A stretch of DNA of 64,000 nt from Pseudomonas anguilliseptica (lineage in GTDB: Bacteria > Pseudomonadota > Gammaproteobacteria > Pseudomonadales > Pseudomonadaceae), in NCBI RefSeq assembly GCF_021375795.1, contig NZ_JAEIOI010000004.1:62001-126000 (forward strand), written 5' to 3'. Positions 1 to 8,811 of this stretch are shown here, piece after piece (the first letter of the stretch is position 1; every line of letters starts with the position of its first letter). The notes under the pieces are model-generated. The model ran no database searches and had not been told where the DNA came from. It saw only the letters and a program-made list of their open reading frames with translations. The position numbers and the translations under genes are program-made.

Positions 1-83
1 CGGGCGTCAGGGGTATCCAGCCACAGGGCTTCGAGTTGGCCGCTGGGGCCGGCAATCATCAGAGGGGTTTCGCGGGTGAGCAA
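1..83 (-). CDS. alpha/beta hydrolase, N-terminal fragment (runs off window)
   Basis: The minus strand encodes about 27 residues containing ETPLMIAGPSGQLEAL. This resembles, from memory, the start of the COG2945-type alpha/beta hydrolase found next to zapG/yhcB in Pseudomonas. I chose a TTG start at 81-83 because a GGAG ribosome site lies 7 bases upstream. No catalytic motif falls inside the window, so the family call rests on the N-terminus and synteny. It is divergent from zapG; the 152-base gap shows a TATACA at 177-182 but no convincing -35. Confidence 0.5.
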   Translation of the reverse strand, partial: MLTRETPLMIAGPSGQLEALWLDTPDA

Positions 84-235
84 CAGGGAACTCCGTGACC
101 TCGCAGTGGGTCGACTCGTCTAGCTGACAGCCTGCGCCATAGACAACACCGCAAACATTTCGGCATTGCATTGCGGTATACAGCGCAGGTTCGAGCCGTT
201 AACGTAAAGCAAAGCCGTTTAGAGAGGAAGGACTC

Positions 236-673
236 GTGGAACAGACGCTTACCGCCTGGTTGCTACCCGCCATTACCCTGGTAGCAGGCATTGCCATTGG
301 CTTCCTGATTGCTCGCCTGGCACCCAACGCAGCCCCCAGCCGCACCCAGCGCCAGCTGGATGAAATGCAGGAGCGTTTCGACGCTTACCAGAGTGAAGTG
401 GTCAGCCACTTCAACACCACCGCCAGCATGGTGAAGAAACTCACCCAGAGCTATCAGGATGTGCAGGAACACCTGTCCGACGGAGCCAACCGCCTGGCCC
501 TCGACGAGCTGACTCGCCAACGCCTATTGGCCACCCTGCATGCCGAAGATGCCAGCGAAAAACGCGAACGCCTGACGCCACCGAAGAACAACGAAATGCC
601 CAAGGATTACGCGCCGAAAAGCGCCGATGTGCCAGGCATGCTCGATGAAAACTATGGTTTGAAGAACAAGTAA
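236..673 (+). CDS. zapG: ZapG/YhcB family inner-membrane protein (DUF1043)
   Basis: This 145-residue protein has one N-terminal membrane segment (about residues 8-27) and then a cytoplasmic region rich in charged residues and glutamine, likely coiled coil (about 35-105). That is the layout of YhcB/ZapG, an envelope-biogenesis and division-associated protein with no enzyme motif. The start is GTG at 236, preceded by AGAGGAAGG. The tail (about 106-145) is Lys/Pro-rich and low in complexity. It is transcribed alone and followed directly by a terminator. Its place next to cysN matches Pseudomonas synteny. Confidence 0.85.
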   Translation: MEQTLTAWLLPAITLVAGIAIGFLIARLAPNAAPSRTQRQLDEMQERFDAYQSEVVSHFNTTASMVKKLTQSYQDVQEHLSDGANRLALDELTRQRLLATLHAEDASEKRERLTPPKNNEMPKDYAPKSADVPGMLDENYGLKNK

Positions 674-688
674 TAATCGCCCGCCCAT

Positions 689-720
689 AAAGCCCTGGTC
701 CAAACAACCGGGGCTTTTTT
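689..720 (+). terminator. Rho-independent terminator after zapG
   Basis: AAAGCCC-type arm pairs with GGGGCTTT across a short loop and runs into six T residues. It sits 16 bases after the zapG stop codon. Confidence 0.85.
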
Positions 721-797
721 GTTGGAGTCGGGACTGCAGGAATGGCTGGGATGCCTCGTTCATGCACGCAAAACAGCTATCACGGGCAAGAACCCGC

Positions 798-840
798 GTC
801 CAATAAAAAGCCCCGCACTGGGCGGGGCTTTTTATTGGAC
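798..840. terminator. Perfect 19-bp inverted repeat, terminator of cysNC
   Basis: The arms 798-816 and 822-840 are perfectly complementary over 19 bases with a 5-base loop. The GC core (GCCCCGC) is flanked by A and T runs on both sides, so it can terminate in both directions. It lies 7 bases beyond the cysNC stop and so mainly ends the cysD-cysNC transcript. Confidence 0.9.
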
Positions 841-847
841 GGTGGCG

Positions 848-2746
848 TTAGATCGCGCCACGTTCGCGCAACAAAGCCAACACCTGCTTGACGCCCTCTT
901 CCACCGACACCGACTGCGTATCGATCACCAGATCGGCATTCAGCGGAATGTCGTACGGGAAGGACTCGCCCGGGATATTGTCACCACCGGCGGCGTACAG
1001 ACCCTGCGGATCACGCTCGGCGCAGACCTGCGGAGACGCCTGCACGTAGACGGTGATCAGGCGCTCGGCACCGATCAGCGCCTTGGCCTGTTCGCGGCCT
1101 TCGGCATCTGGGGCGACGAAGGCTGCCAGGGTCAACAGACCGGCTTCGTTGAACTGACGCGCAACATGGGCGGCACGGCGCCAGTTCTCGGTGCGCCCGG
1201 CGCGATCCTGTGGCAACCCCTTGTTCAGGTCATGGCGCAGGTTCTGGCCATCGAGTACATAGACCGCACGACCAGAGTCGAACAGCTTGCGCTCCACAGC
1301 GTAGGCCAGGGTGCTCTTGCCCGCGCCAGACAGGCCGCTGAACAGCACAGTAGCCGGCTGCTGACCGAAGCGCACGGCACGCTCTTCGGTGGAGACATGC
1401 GCCAGCTCGCCGTGGTGGCTGCCACCACCAGCGCCAACCGGATCGGCGATGATCATGCCGGCACCCACGGTGCCGTTGGTCAGGCGGTCGATGACGATAA
1501 ACGAACCGGTGGTGCGGTTGTGCGCATAGCCGTCGAGCGCAATCGGCGCATCCAGAGCAATACGCACCTGGCCGATTTCATTGAGCTGCAGGCTGCTCGC
1601 CGCACCATGTTCCAGGGTGTTCACATCAACCCGGTGGGTGATGCTGGCAATCGAGCCCGGCACATAGCTGGTGGCGCGTTTGATGTCGTATTTCTTGCCC
1701 GGCAGCATCGGCTCTTCAGCCATCCACACCAGCATGGCGTCGAAGCTGTCGACCACCTGCGGACGGTTGTCGGCATGCACCAGCATATCGCCACGGGAGA
1801 CGTCGATTTCGTCCTCCAGGGTGATGGTGATCGCCTGACCCGGACCGGCCTGCTCCAGCTCACCTTCGAAGGTGACAATGGACTTGACCTTGCTGCCCTT
1901 GCCCGACGGCAGCGCAATGATTTCGTCACCCTTGCGCACGATGCCGCTGGCCAGGGTGCCGGCGAAACCACGGAAGTTCAGATTCGGGCGGTTGACGTAC
2001 TGCACCGGGAAACGCAGGTCGGTGAAGTTGCGATCGCCGGCGACTTCAACGGTTTCGAGAATTTCCATCAGCGACTGACCGGTGTACCAGGGCGATTGCT
2101 CGCTCTTGTTCACCACGTTGTCGCCTTTCAGCGCGGACATCGGCACGAAGTGCAGCGAGGTCGGCTTGAGCGCGATACCTTCGGCGAACTTCAGGTAGTC
2201 AGCCTTGATCTGCTCGAATACGCCTTGATCGAAGCCCTTGAGGTCCATCTTGTTGATGGCCACGACGATGTGCTTGATGCCCAGCAGGCTGGCGATAAAG
2301 CTGTGGCGTTTGGTCTGGGTTTGCACACCATAGCGCGCGTCGATCAGGATGATCGCCAGATCGCAGGTGGAGGCGCCAGTGGCCATGTTACGGGTGTACT
2401 GCTCATGGCCGGGGGTGTCGGCGATGATGAACTTGCGCTTGGAGGTCGAGAAATAGCGGTAGGCCACGTCGATGGTGATGCCCTGCTCGCGCTCGGCCTG
2501 CAGGCCGTCGACCAGCAGTGCCAGGTCGATGTCATCGCCGGTGGTGCCGACTTTCTTCGAGTCCTTGCTGATGGCTTCCAGATGGTCTTCGTAGATCATC
2601 TTGGAGTCGTGCAGCAGGCGGCCAATCAGAGTGCTTTTGCCGTCGTCGACGTTGCCGCAGGTAAGGAAGCGCAGCAGTTCTTTACGCTCGTGCTGGGCCA
2701 GGTAAGCGAGGATGTCTTCGCTGATCAGATCGGATTGGTGCGACAT
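848..2746 (-). CDS. cysNC: Sulfate adenylyltransferase subunit 1 / APS kinase fusion (CysNC)
   Basis: A 632-residue bifunctional protein. The N-terminal GTPase (CysN) drives ATP sulfurylase with CysD; the C-terminal APS kinase (CysC) makes PAPS. GTPase motifs: GNVDDGKST at about 31-39, DTPGHEQY from 110, NKMD at 165-168. The kinase P-loop GLSGAGKS is at about 471-478, followed by [14 protein letters not shown] start at ATG 2746 (MSHQSDLI); upstream in-frame codons overlap cysD. Only one base separates it from the cysD stop, so the two are translationally coupled. The kinase region reads [10 protein letters not shown] where stand-alone CysC usually has a Ser-Pro motif. Confidence 0.97.
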   Translation of the reverse strand: MSHQSDLISEDILAYLAQHERKELLRFLTCGNVDDGKSTLIGRLLHDSKMIYEDHLEAISKDSKKVGTTGDDIDLALLVDGLQAEREQGITIDVAYRYFSTSKRKFIIADTPGHEQYTRNMATGASTCDLAIILIDARYGVQTQTKRHSFIASLLGIKHIVVAINKMDLKGFDQGVFEQIKADYLKFAEGIALKPTSLHFVPMSALKGDNVVNKSEQSPWYTGQSLMEILETVEVAGDRNFTDLRFPVQYVNRPNLNFRGFAGTLASGIVRKGDEIIALPSGKGSKVKSIVTFEGELEQAGPGQAITITLEDEIDVSRGDMLVHADNRPQVVDSFDAMLVWMAEEPMLPGKKYDIKRATSYVPGSIASITHRVDVNTLEHGAASSLQLNEIGQVRIALDAPIALDGYAHNRTTGSFIVIDRLTNGTVGAGMIIADPVGAGGGSHHGELAHVSTEERAVRFGQQPATVLFSGLSGAGKSTLAYAVERKLFDSGRAVYVLDGQNLRHDLNKGLPQDRAGRTENWRRAAHVARQFNEAGLLTLAAFVAPDAEGREQAKALIGAERLITVYVQASPQVCAERDPQGLYAAGGDNIPGESFPYDIPLNADLVIDTQSVSVEEGVKQVLALLRERGAI

Positions 2747-2747
2747 A

Positions 2748-3665
2748 TTAAAAGTACCCCTGACGTTTTTTCTCTTCCATGGAACCGGCAGCATCGTGGT
2801 CGATGACGCGGCCCTGACGCTCGGAAGTACGGGTCAGGAGCATTTCCTGGATGATGTCAGTGAGGCTGGTGGCCGAGGACTCCACCGCGCCGGTCAGCGG
2901 GTAGCAGCCGAGGGTACGGAAACGCACCATCTTCTTGGTGATACGGGCTTTCTCTTCATCGGAAAGGTGCTCGAGGATGCGATCGTCGTCGATCATGATC
3001 AACGTGCCGTTCTTCTCGATCACTTCACGTTCGGCAGCGAAGTACAGCGGCACGATCGGGATCTGTTCCAGATAGATGTACTGCCAGATGTCCAGCTCGG
3101 TCCAGTTGGACAGCGGGAACACACGGATCGACTCACCTTTCTTGACGTTGCCGTTGTACACATTCCACAGCTCGGGACGCTGGTTCTTCGGGTCCCAGCG
3201 GTGCTTGCTGTCACGGAACGAGTACACGCGCTCCTTGGCGCGGGATTTCTCTTCGTCGCGGCGCGCGCCACCGAAGGCGGCATCAAAGCCGTACTTGTCC
3301 AACGCTTGCTTGAGCCCCTCGGTCTTCATCACGTCGGTGTGCTTGGCACTACCGTAGGTGAAGGGGTTCATGTCCTGTGCCACGCCATCTGGATTGATGT
3401 GAGTGATCAGGTCCAGGCCGTACTCGTTGACCATCTTTTCGCGGAAGGCGTACATCTCCTGAAACTTCCAGCGCGTATCGACGTGCATCACCGGGAACGG
3501 CAGCTTGCCTGGAAAGAACGCCTTACGTGCCAGGTGCAGCATCACGGCGGAGTCTTTACCGATGGAATAGAGCATTACCGGGTTGTCGAATTCGGCGGCC
3601 ACTTCACGAATGATGTGGATACTTTCCGCCTCCAGCTGTTTCAGGTGGGTCAGTTTATCGAGCAT
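2748..3665 (-). CDS. cysD: Sulfate adenylyltransferase subunit 2 (CysD)
   Basis: A 305-residue PAPS-reductase-fold subunit that adenylates sulfate to APS in assimilatory sulfur metabolism, working as a heterodimer with CysN. The ATP-binding segment [14 protein letters not shown] is at about residues 33-46, and the TEGLKQAL and [14 protein letters not shown] stretches are typical. The length is normal. It is the first gene of the cysD-cysNC operon. The start region shows no strong ribosome site. Confidence 0.97.
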   Translation of the reverse strand: MLDKLTHLKQLEAESIHIIREVAAEFDNPVMLYSIGKDSAVMLHLARKAFFPGKLPFPVMHVDTRWKFQEMYAFREKMVNEYGLDLITHINPDGVAQDMNPFTYGSAKHTDVMKTEGLKQALDKYGFDAAFGGARRDEEKSRAKERVYSFRDSKHRWDPKNQRPELWNVYNGNVKKGESIRVFPLSNWTELDIWQYIYLEQIPIVPLYFAAEREVIEKNGTLIMIDDDRILEHLSDEEKARITKKMVRFRTLGCYPLTGAVESSATSLTDIIQEMLLTRTSERQGRVIDHDAAGSMEEKKRQGYF

Positions 3666-3807
3666 GGCTACTCACGGATTACGATGTGTTTGGGCCGGCG
3701 GGCCGTGGACGAGGGCGCACTCTAGCACAGCACCCTCTTCTATTCAGGAGGCCACTTAGATCGAAACGATCTAGCTTTATACCGGCAGGGAAGGCCGCAA
3801 TGGCAGC

Positions 3808-4566
3808 CTATATGGGGTTAGGGCAATCGATAAAAAGATGCTCAATGGCAAAACGCCGCGCCAGGTAATCGCCTAAAGCCTGCACACCATAACGCTCGGT
3901 GGCGTGATGGCCGGCGGCGATAAAGCTGATGCCATTTTCGCGGGCACTGTGGAAGGTCTGCTCGGACGCTTCGCCGGTCAGGTACAGATCGACCCCAGCG
4001 GCAATCGCCTGATCGATATAACCCTGGCCGCCGCCTGTGCACCAACCAATTCGACGAATCATCGCGTCGCCTTCGACCAGCAGTGGTTCACGGCCCAGCA
4101 CCTGATGCACATGGTGGGCGAAGTCGCGCGGGCTCATGGCCTCGGCCAGCGAGCCGATCAGGCCAACGGTGCGTGGGTTTTCCGGCTCCAGCGGACCTTC
4201 CACGGTAATGCCCAGCTGCGCGGCCAGTTGCACGTTGTTACCTACATCAGCGTGCACATCCAGTGGCAGGTGATAGGCCAGCAGGCTGATGTCGTTGGCC
4301 AGCAGGGTTTGCAGACGACGACGCTTCATCCCGGTGATGCAGGGGTTTTCGCCCTTCCAGAAGTAACCATGGTGCACCAGCAGTACATCGGCGTCGGCTT
4401 CTACAGCGGCCTCGATCAGCGCCTGGCTGGCGGTCACGCCACTGACAATACGCCGCACCTGCGGCCGCCCCTCGACCTGCAGGCCATTGGGGCAGTAATC
4501 ACTGATTCGCGCCGCGTTGAGGTAGCGGTCGGCCTCTTCCACCAGGGTCGCCAGAGCTATGGCCAT
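3808..4566 (-). CDS. Nif3-like dinuclear metal centre protein (YbgI family)
   Basis: A 252-residue NIF3/YbgI family protein. The metal-ligand motifs are visible: VHHGYFWKGE at about residues 64-73 and a second histidine pair in AAGHHATERYG near the C-terminus. Members form hexameric toroids with two metals per active site and are implicated in GTP cyclohydrolase-like chemistry, but the biological role is unsettled. It is divergent from algW and transcribed toward cysD, with a 142-base gap that holds no clear terminator. Confidence 0.9.
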   Translation of the reverse strand: MAIALATLVEEADRYLNAARISDYCPNGLQVEGRPQVRRIVSGVTASQALIEAAVEADADVLLVHHGYFWKGENPCITGMKRRRLQTLLANDISLLAYHLPLDVHADVGNNVQLAAQLGITVEGPLEPENPRTVGLIGSLAEAMSPRDFAHHVHQVLGREPLLVEGDAMIRRIGWCTGGGQGYIDQAIAAGVDLYLTGEASEQTFHSARENGISFIAAGHHATERYGVQALGDYLARRFAIEHLFIDCPNPI

Positions 4567-4620
4567 CGTGTTTCCTTATCAACAGGTGTGCGGGCGCTGC
4601 TTTATTCGCAGCCACCTCTC

Positions 4621-4626
4621 TATAAT
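4621..4626 (+). promoter_or_regulatory. Candidate -10 element of algW
   Basis: A perfect TATAAT lies 52 bases upstream of the algW start. The 17-bp-spaced -35 position reads TGCTTT, a poor match, so an activator or another sigma factor may be needed. Confidence 0.4.
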
Positions 4627-4677
4627 GGCGCACCTTAAGGGGCGCACCTGCCCCCGGCAACCCTCAGGATTGGATCG

Positions 4678-5820
4678 ATGTTCAAGGCCCTGCGTTTCCT
4701 CGGCTGGCCCCTGCTGGTCGGCGTGCTGTCGGCACTGCTGATCATGCAATATTTCCCCCAGTGGGTCGGTTTGCCGGGACAGGACGTGAACGTGCGTCAG
4801 GCACCGTTCTACAGCCGCATGCAGGAAGGCCCGGTGTCCTACGCCGACGCAGTGAACCTGGCCTCGCCGGCCGTCGCCAACCTGTACACCACCAAGTTCG
4901 TCAACAAACCTGCGCATCCTCTGTTCGAGGACCCGCAGTTCCGCAAGTTCTTCGGTGACAACCTGCCCAAGCAGCGGCGCATGGAGTCGAGCCTCGGTTC
5001 GGCAGTGATCATGAGCCCGGAAGGCTATCTGCTGACCAACAACCACGTGGTCGCGGGTGCTGATCAGATCGTCGTGGCCTTGAAGGATGGCCGCGAAACC
5101 CTGGCCCGGCTTATCGGCAGCGACCCGGAGACTGACCTGGCGGTACTGAAGATCGACCTGCAGGATCTACCGTTTATCACCCTCGGGCGCTCCGACAATA
5201 TTCGCATCGGTGACGTGACCCTGGCCATCGGCAACCCCTTTGGCGTCGGCCAGACCGTGACCATGGGCATCATCAGCGCCACCGGGCGCAACCAGCTGGG
5301 GCTCAACACCTACGAGGATTTCATCCAGACCGACGCGGCGATCAACCCCGGCAACTCCGGCGGCGCGCTGGTGGATGCCTACGGCAACCTGGTGGGCATC
5401 AACACCGCGATCTTCTCCAAATCGGGCGGTTCGCAAGGCATCGGCTTTGCCATCCCGGTGAAACTGGCGATGGAAGTCATGCGGGCAATCATCGAACACG
5501 GCCAGGTGATTCGTGGCTGGCTGGGCATCGAAGTACAACCGCTGACTCCGGAACTGGCGGAATCCTTCGGCCTGGACGGACGCCCCGGCATCGTCGTAGC
5601 CGGCATCTACCGTAATGGCCCCGCACAGAAAGCCGGCCTGCAGCCCGGTGACCTGATTCTCAGCATCGACGGTGAAGCCGCCGGTGATGGCCGCCGCTCG
5701 ATGAATCAGGTGGCACGTGCCAAGCCGGGCGAGAAGATCCGCATCGACATCCTGCGCAACGGCAAACCACTGCAACTGACTGCAGAAATCGGCGTCAGAC
5801 CGCCCGCCAACGGCAGCTAA
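4678..5820 (+). CDS. algW: Periplasmic site-1 serine protease AlgW (DegS family)
   Basis: A 380-residue HtrA-family protease anchored by an N-terminal membrane segment (about 8-24). The catalytic triad is His123 (NNHVVAG), Asp153 (TDLAVLKID) and Ser227 (NPGNSGGAL), followed by one PDZ domain (about 275-365). One PDZ plus a membrane anchor is the DegS architecture. In Pseudomonas AlgW senses misfolded porins and cleaves the anti-sigma factor MucA, releasing AlgU. It is monocistronic and divergent from the Nif3-like gene. Position upstream of hisC matches P. aeruginosa, apart from the receptor module inserted after it. Confidence 0.95.
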   Translation: MFKALRFLGWPLLVGVLSALLIMQYFPQWVGLPGQDVNVRQAPFYSRMQEGPVSYADAVNLASPAVANLYTTKFVNKPAHPLFEDPQFRKFFGDNLPKQRRMESSLGSAVIMSPEGYLLTNNHVVAGADQIVVALKDGRETLARLIGSDPETDLAVLKIDLQDLPFITLGRSDNIRIGDVTLAIGNPFGVGQTVTMGIISATGRNQLGLNTYEDFIQTDAAINPGNSGGALVDAYGNLVGINTAIFSKSGGSQGIGFAIPVKLAMEVMRAIIEHGQVIRGWLGIEVQPLTPELAESFGLDGRPGIVVAGIYRNGPAQKAGLQPGDLILSIDGEAAGDGRRSMNQVARAKPGEKIRIDILRNGKPLQLTAEIGVRPPANGS

Positions 5821-5871
5821 TCCGCAAAATTTTCAATTTGTGCAACGCAATCGATAAACCCTCTCAACTTT

Positions 5872-5890
5872 AATGTTATGTTATTACATT
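5872..5890. promoter_or_regulatory. Zur-box-like palindrome upstream of the TonB receptor
   Basis: AATGTTATGTTATTACATT is an imperfect palindrome. It matches the enterobacterial Zur core AATGTTATAnTATAACATT at all but two positions. It lies 25 bases before the receptor start in an AT-rich gap, where a bound repressor would block RNA polymerase. It fits the Fur consensus (GATAATGATAATCATTATC) much less well. A zinc-repressed operon is inferred. Confidence 0.75.
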
Positions 5891-5915
5891 AAATACAGTA
5901 GAAGGATATTTTACC

Positions 5916-8000
5916 TTGCGCGCCGCCCACGCCTTACTTGCCAGCCTGCTGGTTCCCAGCGCTGTTGCCGCTGCAGCAGAAAACCCCGTTGAGCTCTCTG
6001 CCATAACCGTCACCGCTCGACAGGAGCGCGCAGATGGTCCGGTTCAGGGCTATCGCGCTACCCGCTCAGCCAGCGCGACACTTACCGATACGCCGATTGA
6101 GCAGATCGCCCAGAGCATCAACGTGGTGCCCGCGCAGGTGCTCGATGACCTGGGCACCCCACGCATCGACCGCGCCCTGGACTTTGCCGGCGGCGTATCC
6201 CGGCAGAACAACTTCGGTGGCCTGACTTTCCTTAATTACAGCGTGCGTGGCTTCACCACTGGCGAGTTGTACAAGAACGGCTTTGCCATCAATCGCGGCA
6301 GCTACAGCTCGCCGGACGCCTCCGGCATCGAACGCATCGAGGTACTCAAAGGCCCGGGCGCCAGCCTGTATGGCCGTGGCGACCCCGGCGGCATGATCAA
6401 TATCGTCAGCAAGAAACCCCAGGCCGAGGCCTTCAGCCAGCTCAAGGCCAGCGCTGGCAGCTGGGACCGCTACCGCAGCAGCCTGGACGTCAACACCCCG
6501 CTGAATGACGAGGGCACCCTGCTGTCACGGGTCAACCTGGCGGTCGAGGACAACCAGAGCTTTCGCGACCACGTGGGCAGTGAACGGCAAATCGTCAGCC
6601 CTTCGCTGAGCTGGCAGCTGAACCCCGATACCCTGCTGCTGATCGAGAGCGAATTCACCCGCACCGAGTCGGTATTCGACCGCGGTATCCCGGCGGTGAA
6701 CAACCGCATGGGCGCGGTTAACAACTCCAGCTTTATGGGTGAGCCGAACGACGGCAGCATCCGCAACGACAACCAGATGTTGCAGGTCAGCCTTGAGCAT
6801 TACCTCAATAACAGCTGGAAGCTGCGCCTGGCCAACCACTACGCCCAGGGCCGCCTGCGGGGCAACAGCTCCGAGCAGTCGCGCCTGGTCGGCGACACCC
6901 TGACGCGTTTCTATCGCCAGCGCAGCTTCGAATGGAACGACAGCATCACCCAGGCCGAGCTGCATGGCAGCTTCAACCTCGGCAGCTGGCAGCACCAGAC
7001 CCTCGCCGGCCTGGAGTACGAAAACTACCGCAACAGCCAGAAGTACCCGCAAAGCGCGACCACCCTGGGCTACGGCCAGAACATCTACCAACCGCAGTAC
7101 GGCCAGACCAAGCCAGCCATCGTCAACCCCAACGATTTCTTCGAGCATACCGAGAGCTATGCCCTCAACCTGCAGGATCAGATCAGCTTCAGCGAGCGCC
7201 TGAGCGGTTTGCTTGGCACGCGCTTCGAACGCTATGAGCAGACCGCGCTGAACCGCAGCACGCGGGTCAGCAATGAGCAGAACAAGGATGTCGCCACCGC
7301 CCGCACGGGCCTGCTGTATCAGCTGACGCCACAGGTCGGGATGTTCGCCAACGTATCCACCTCGTTCAAGCCCAATAGCATCAGCAGCCGAGGTACGGTG
7401 TTCAAGCCGGAGAAGGGCCTGGGCTATGAAACCGGGCTCAAGCTCGACCTGCTCGACAGCCGCCTGGGCGCAACCATTGCGCTGTTTCATATCGACAAGG
7501 AAAACGTGCTGACCGCCGACCCGGCCAATCCCGGCGACAGCATCGCCGCTGGCAAGGCGCGTAGTCAGGGCCTGGACATGCAGTTCAGCGGCCAGCTCAG
7601 CGATGCCGTGCGCATCATCGGCGCCTACGCCTTTATCGATGCCGAAGTCACCGAAGACAACAGCCTGCCGCTGGGCAGCAAGCTGCTCGGCGTCGCCCGC
7701 CACAGCGGCAGCCTGATGACGGTCTATCAGTTTCAAGAAGGCCGCCTGCGCGGCTCGGACATCGGCGCCGCGTTCAACTATGTGGGAGATCGCTCGGGGC
7801 AAGCCGGCAGCGACTTCGAGTTACCGGCCTACAGCACCGTCGACCTGCTGGCGCGCTATCAGGCCAGTGACGACCTGAGCATCGGCCTGAACCTCAACAA
7901 CCTGTTCGACCGCGAGTACTACGAGCGCGCCTTCAACAACGTCTGGGTGATGCCCGGCGACCCGCGCAACCTCAGCCTCAGCCTGACCCTCAATCTCTAA
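5916..8000 (+). CDS. TonB-dependent outer-membrane receptor, predicted zinc-regulated
   Basis: A 694-residue receptor with a signal peptide (about 1-21, cleaved near AAAAEN), a TonB-box-like segment (LSAITVTA, about 27-34), a plug (about 50-165, with ERIEVLKGPGASLYGRG) and a 22-strand-type barrel. The C-terminal LNNLFDREYY and GDPRN stretches are typical of siderophore-type receptors. There is no N-terminal signalling domain, so it is not of the FecA type. The start is TTG, with AGAAGGA 10 bases upstream. The ligand is unknown; the Zur-like box and the DUF4198 partner point to zinc or a zinc-loaded metallophore. It lies in one operon with the next gene (17-base gap). Confidence 0.9.
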   Translation: MRAAHALLASLLVPSAVAAAAENPVELSAITVTARQERADGPVQGYRATRSASATLTDTPIEQIAQSINVVPAQVLDDLGTPRIDRALDFAGGVSRQNNFGGLTFLNYSVRGFTTGELYKNGFAINRGSYSSPDASGIERIEVLKGPGASLYGRGDPGGMINIVSKKPQAEAFSQLKASAGSWDRYRSSLDVNTPLNDEGTLLSRVNLAVEDNQSFRDHVGSERQIVSPSLSWQLNPDTLLLIESEFTRTESVFDRGIPAVNNRMGAVNNSSFMGEPNDGSIRNDNQMLQVSLEHYLNNSWKLRLANHYAQGRLRGNSSEQSRLVGDTLTRFYRQRSFEWNDSITQAELHGSFNLGSWQHQTLAGLEYENYRNSQKYPQSATTLGYGQNIYQPQYGQTKPAIVNPNDFFEHTESYALNLQDQISFSERLSGLLGTRFERYEQTALNRSTRVSNEQNKDVATARTGLLYQLTPQVGMFANVSTSFKPNSISSRGTVFKPEKGLGYETGLKLDLLDSRLGATIALFHIDKENVLTADPANPGDSIAAGKARSQGLDMQFSGQLSDAVRIIGAYAFIDAEVTEDNSLPLGSKLLGVARHSGSLMTVYQFQEGRLRGSDIGAAFNYVGDRSGQAGSDFELPAYSTVDLLARYQASDDLSIGLNLNNLFDREYYERAFNNVWVMPGDPRNLSLSLTLNL

Positions 8001-8017
8001 CCAACAAGGAACCCACC

Positions 8018-8746
8018 ATGCACATAGCCAAACCTACCCTGCTCACTGCGCTATTCGCCGCCATGCTCGCCGGACAGGTCCAGGCCCACGGCCTGTGGAC
8101 CGAACAGCGTCGCGGTCATATCGAAACCATCTACGGCCACGGCGCCGAGGACAACGCCTTCAAGGCCGAGAAAATCAGCGGTGCCTGGGCCTATGACAGC
8201 GCCGGCAAGATGATCCCGGTCAGCGTTCAGCGCCTGGACGACCACGCCCGCCTGCAACCGCTGAAAACCCCGGCGGTGCTTGGCGTGGCGCTGGACAACG
8301 GAGCCTGGTCGCTGACGCCGGACAAGCAGTGGATCAATCAGGGCCGTAGCCAGGTGCCGAACTCGACCAAGTCGCTGCACACCTTCAAGTACAGCCTGGC
8401 GATCTATCAGGAAGGCGCCAAGTTGCCGAAGCTGGATCAGTTAAAGATGGTCATCCTGCCGGAAGTCGATCCGCTCAAGGTCGGCTCGGGCAAATCTCTA
8501 CCAGTACGCGTGCTGGTGGATGGCAAGCCGGCAGCAGGGGTCGAGCTGGTCGGCGATTACCGTGGCGCACCGCATCAGATCAGCGCGAAAACCGACGCAG
8601 AGGGCCGCGCCCAGGTGCTGGTACGCAATGAAGGGCTGAATATCATCAGCGCCTCCATCGACCTGCCCGTTAAAGGCGACAAGGATATCGAGACGCGCGG
8701 CCTGTTTACCTCGCTGACCTTCCTCGGCCAGGCGCACCACGAATAG
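8018..8746 (+). CDS. DUF4198 / NikM-like periplasmic metal-associated protein
   Basis: A 242-residue secreted protein. The signal peptide is about 1-23 (VQA then HGLWTEQ), so the predicted mature N-terminus is His24. His34 and His41 follow soon after. The C-terminal half (about 160-240) looks like a carboxypeptidase-regulatory or Ig-like beta domain. DUF4198 proteins often travel with nickel, cobalt or zinc uptake genes, and some, such as NikM types, bind metal at the N-terminus. Here it follows a TonB receptor and ends at a terminator. A role as a periplasmic metal carrier is inferred. Confidence 0.75.
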   Translation: MHIAKPTLLTALFAAMLAGQVQAHGLWTEQRRGHIETIYGHGAEDNAFKAEKISGAWAYDSAGKMIPVSVQRLDDHARLQPLKTPAVLGVALDNGAWSLTPDKQWINQGRSQVPNSTKSLHTFKYSLAIYQEGAKLPKLDQLKMVILPEVDPLKVGSGKSLPVRVLVDGKPAAGVELVGDYRGAPHQISAKTDAEGRAQVLVRNEGLNIISASIDLPVKGDKDIETRGLFTSLTFLGQAHHE

Positions 8747-8770
8747 CCCGCGCGTAAAACTGCAGGCGAT

Positions 8771-8802
8771 AAAAAGCCGGAGCACTGCTCCGGCTTTTTT
8801 AT
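8771..8802. terminator. Bidirectional terminator between the DUF4198 gene and hisC
   Basis: AAAAAGCCGGAGCA pairs with TGCTCCGGCTTTTTT around a minimal loop, with A and T runs on the two sides. It serves the convergent receptor operon and the hisC operon. Confidence 0.9.
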
Positions 8803-8811
8803 GGTGTCGAA

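Noticed and set aside
719..2806. Long open frame of about 695 codons on the plus strand opposite cysNC
   Set aside because: It is a mirror of the high-GC codon pattern of cysNC, has no recognisable domain or ribosome site, and overlaps a certain gene fully.
5872..5890. Reading the receptor's palindrome as a Fur box
   Set aside because: The ATGTTAT...ATTACAT halves fit the Zur core far better than the GATAAT repeats of Fur; experimental test still needed.
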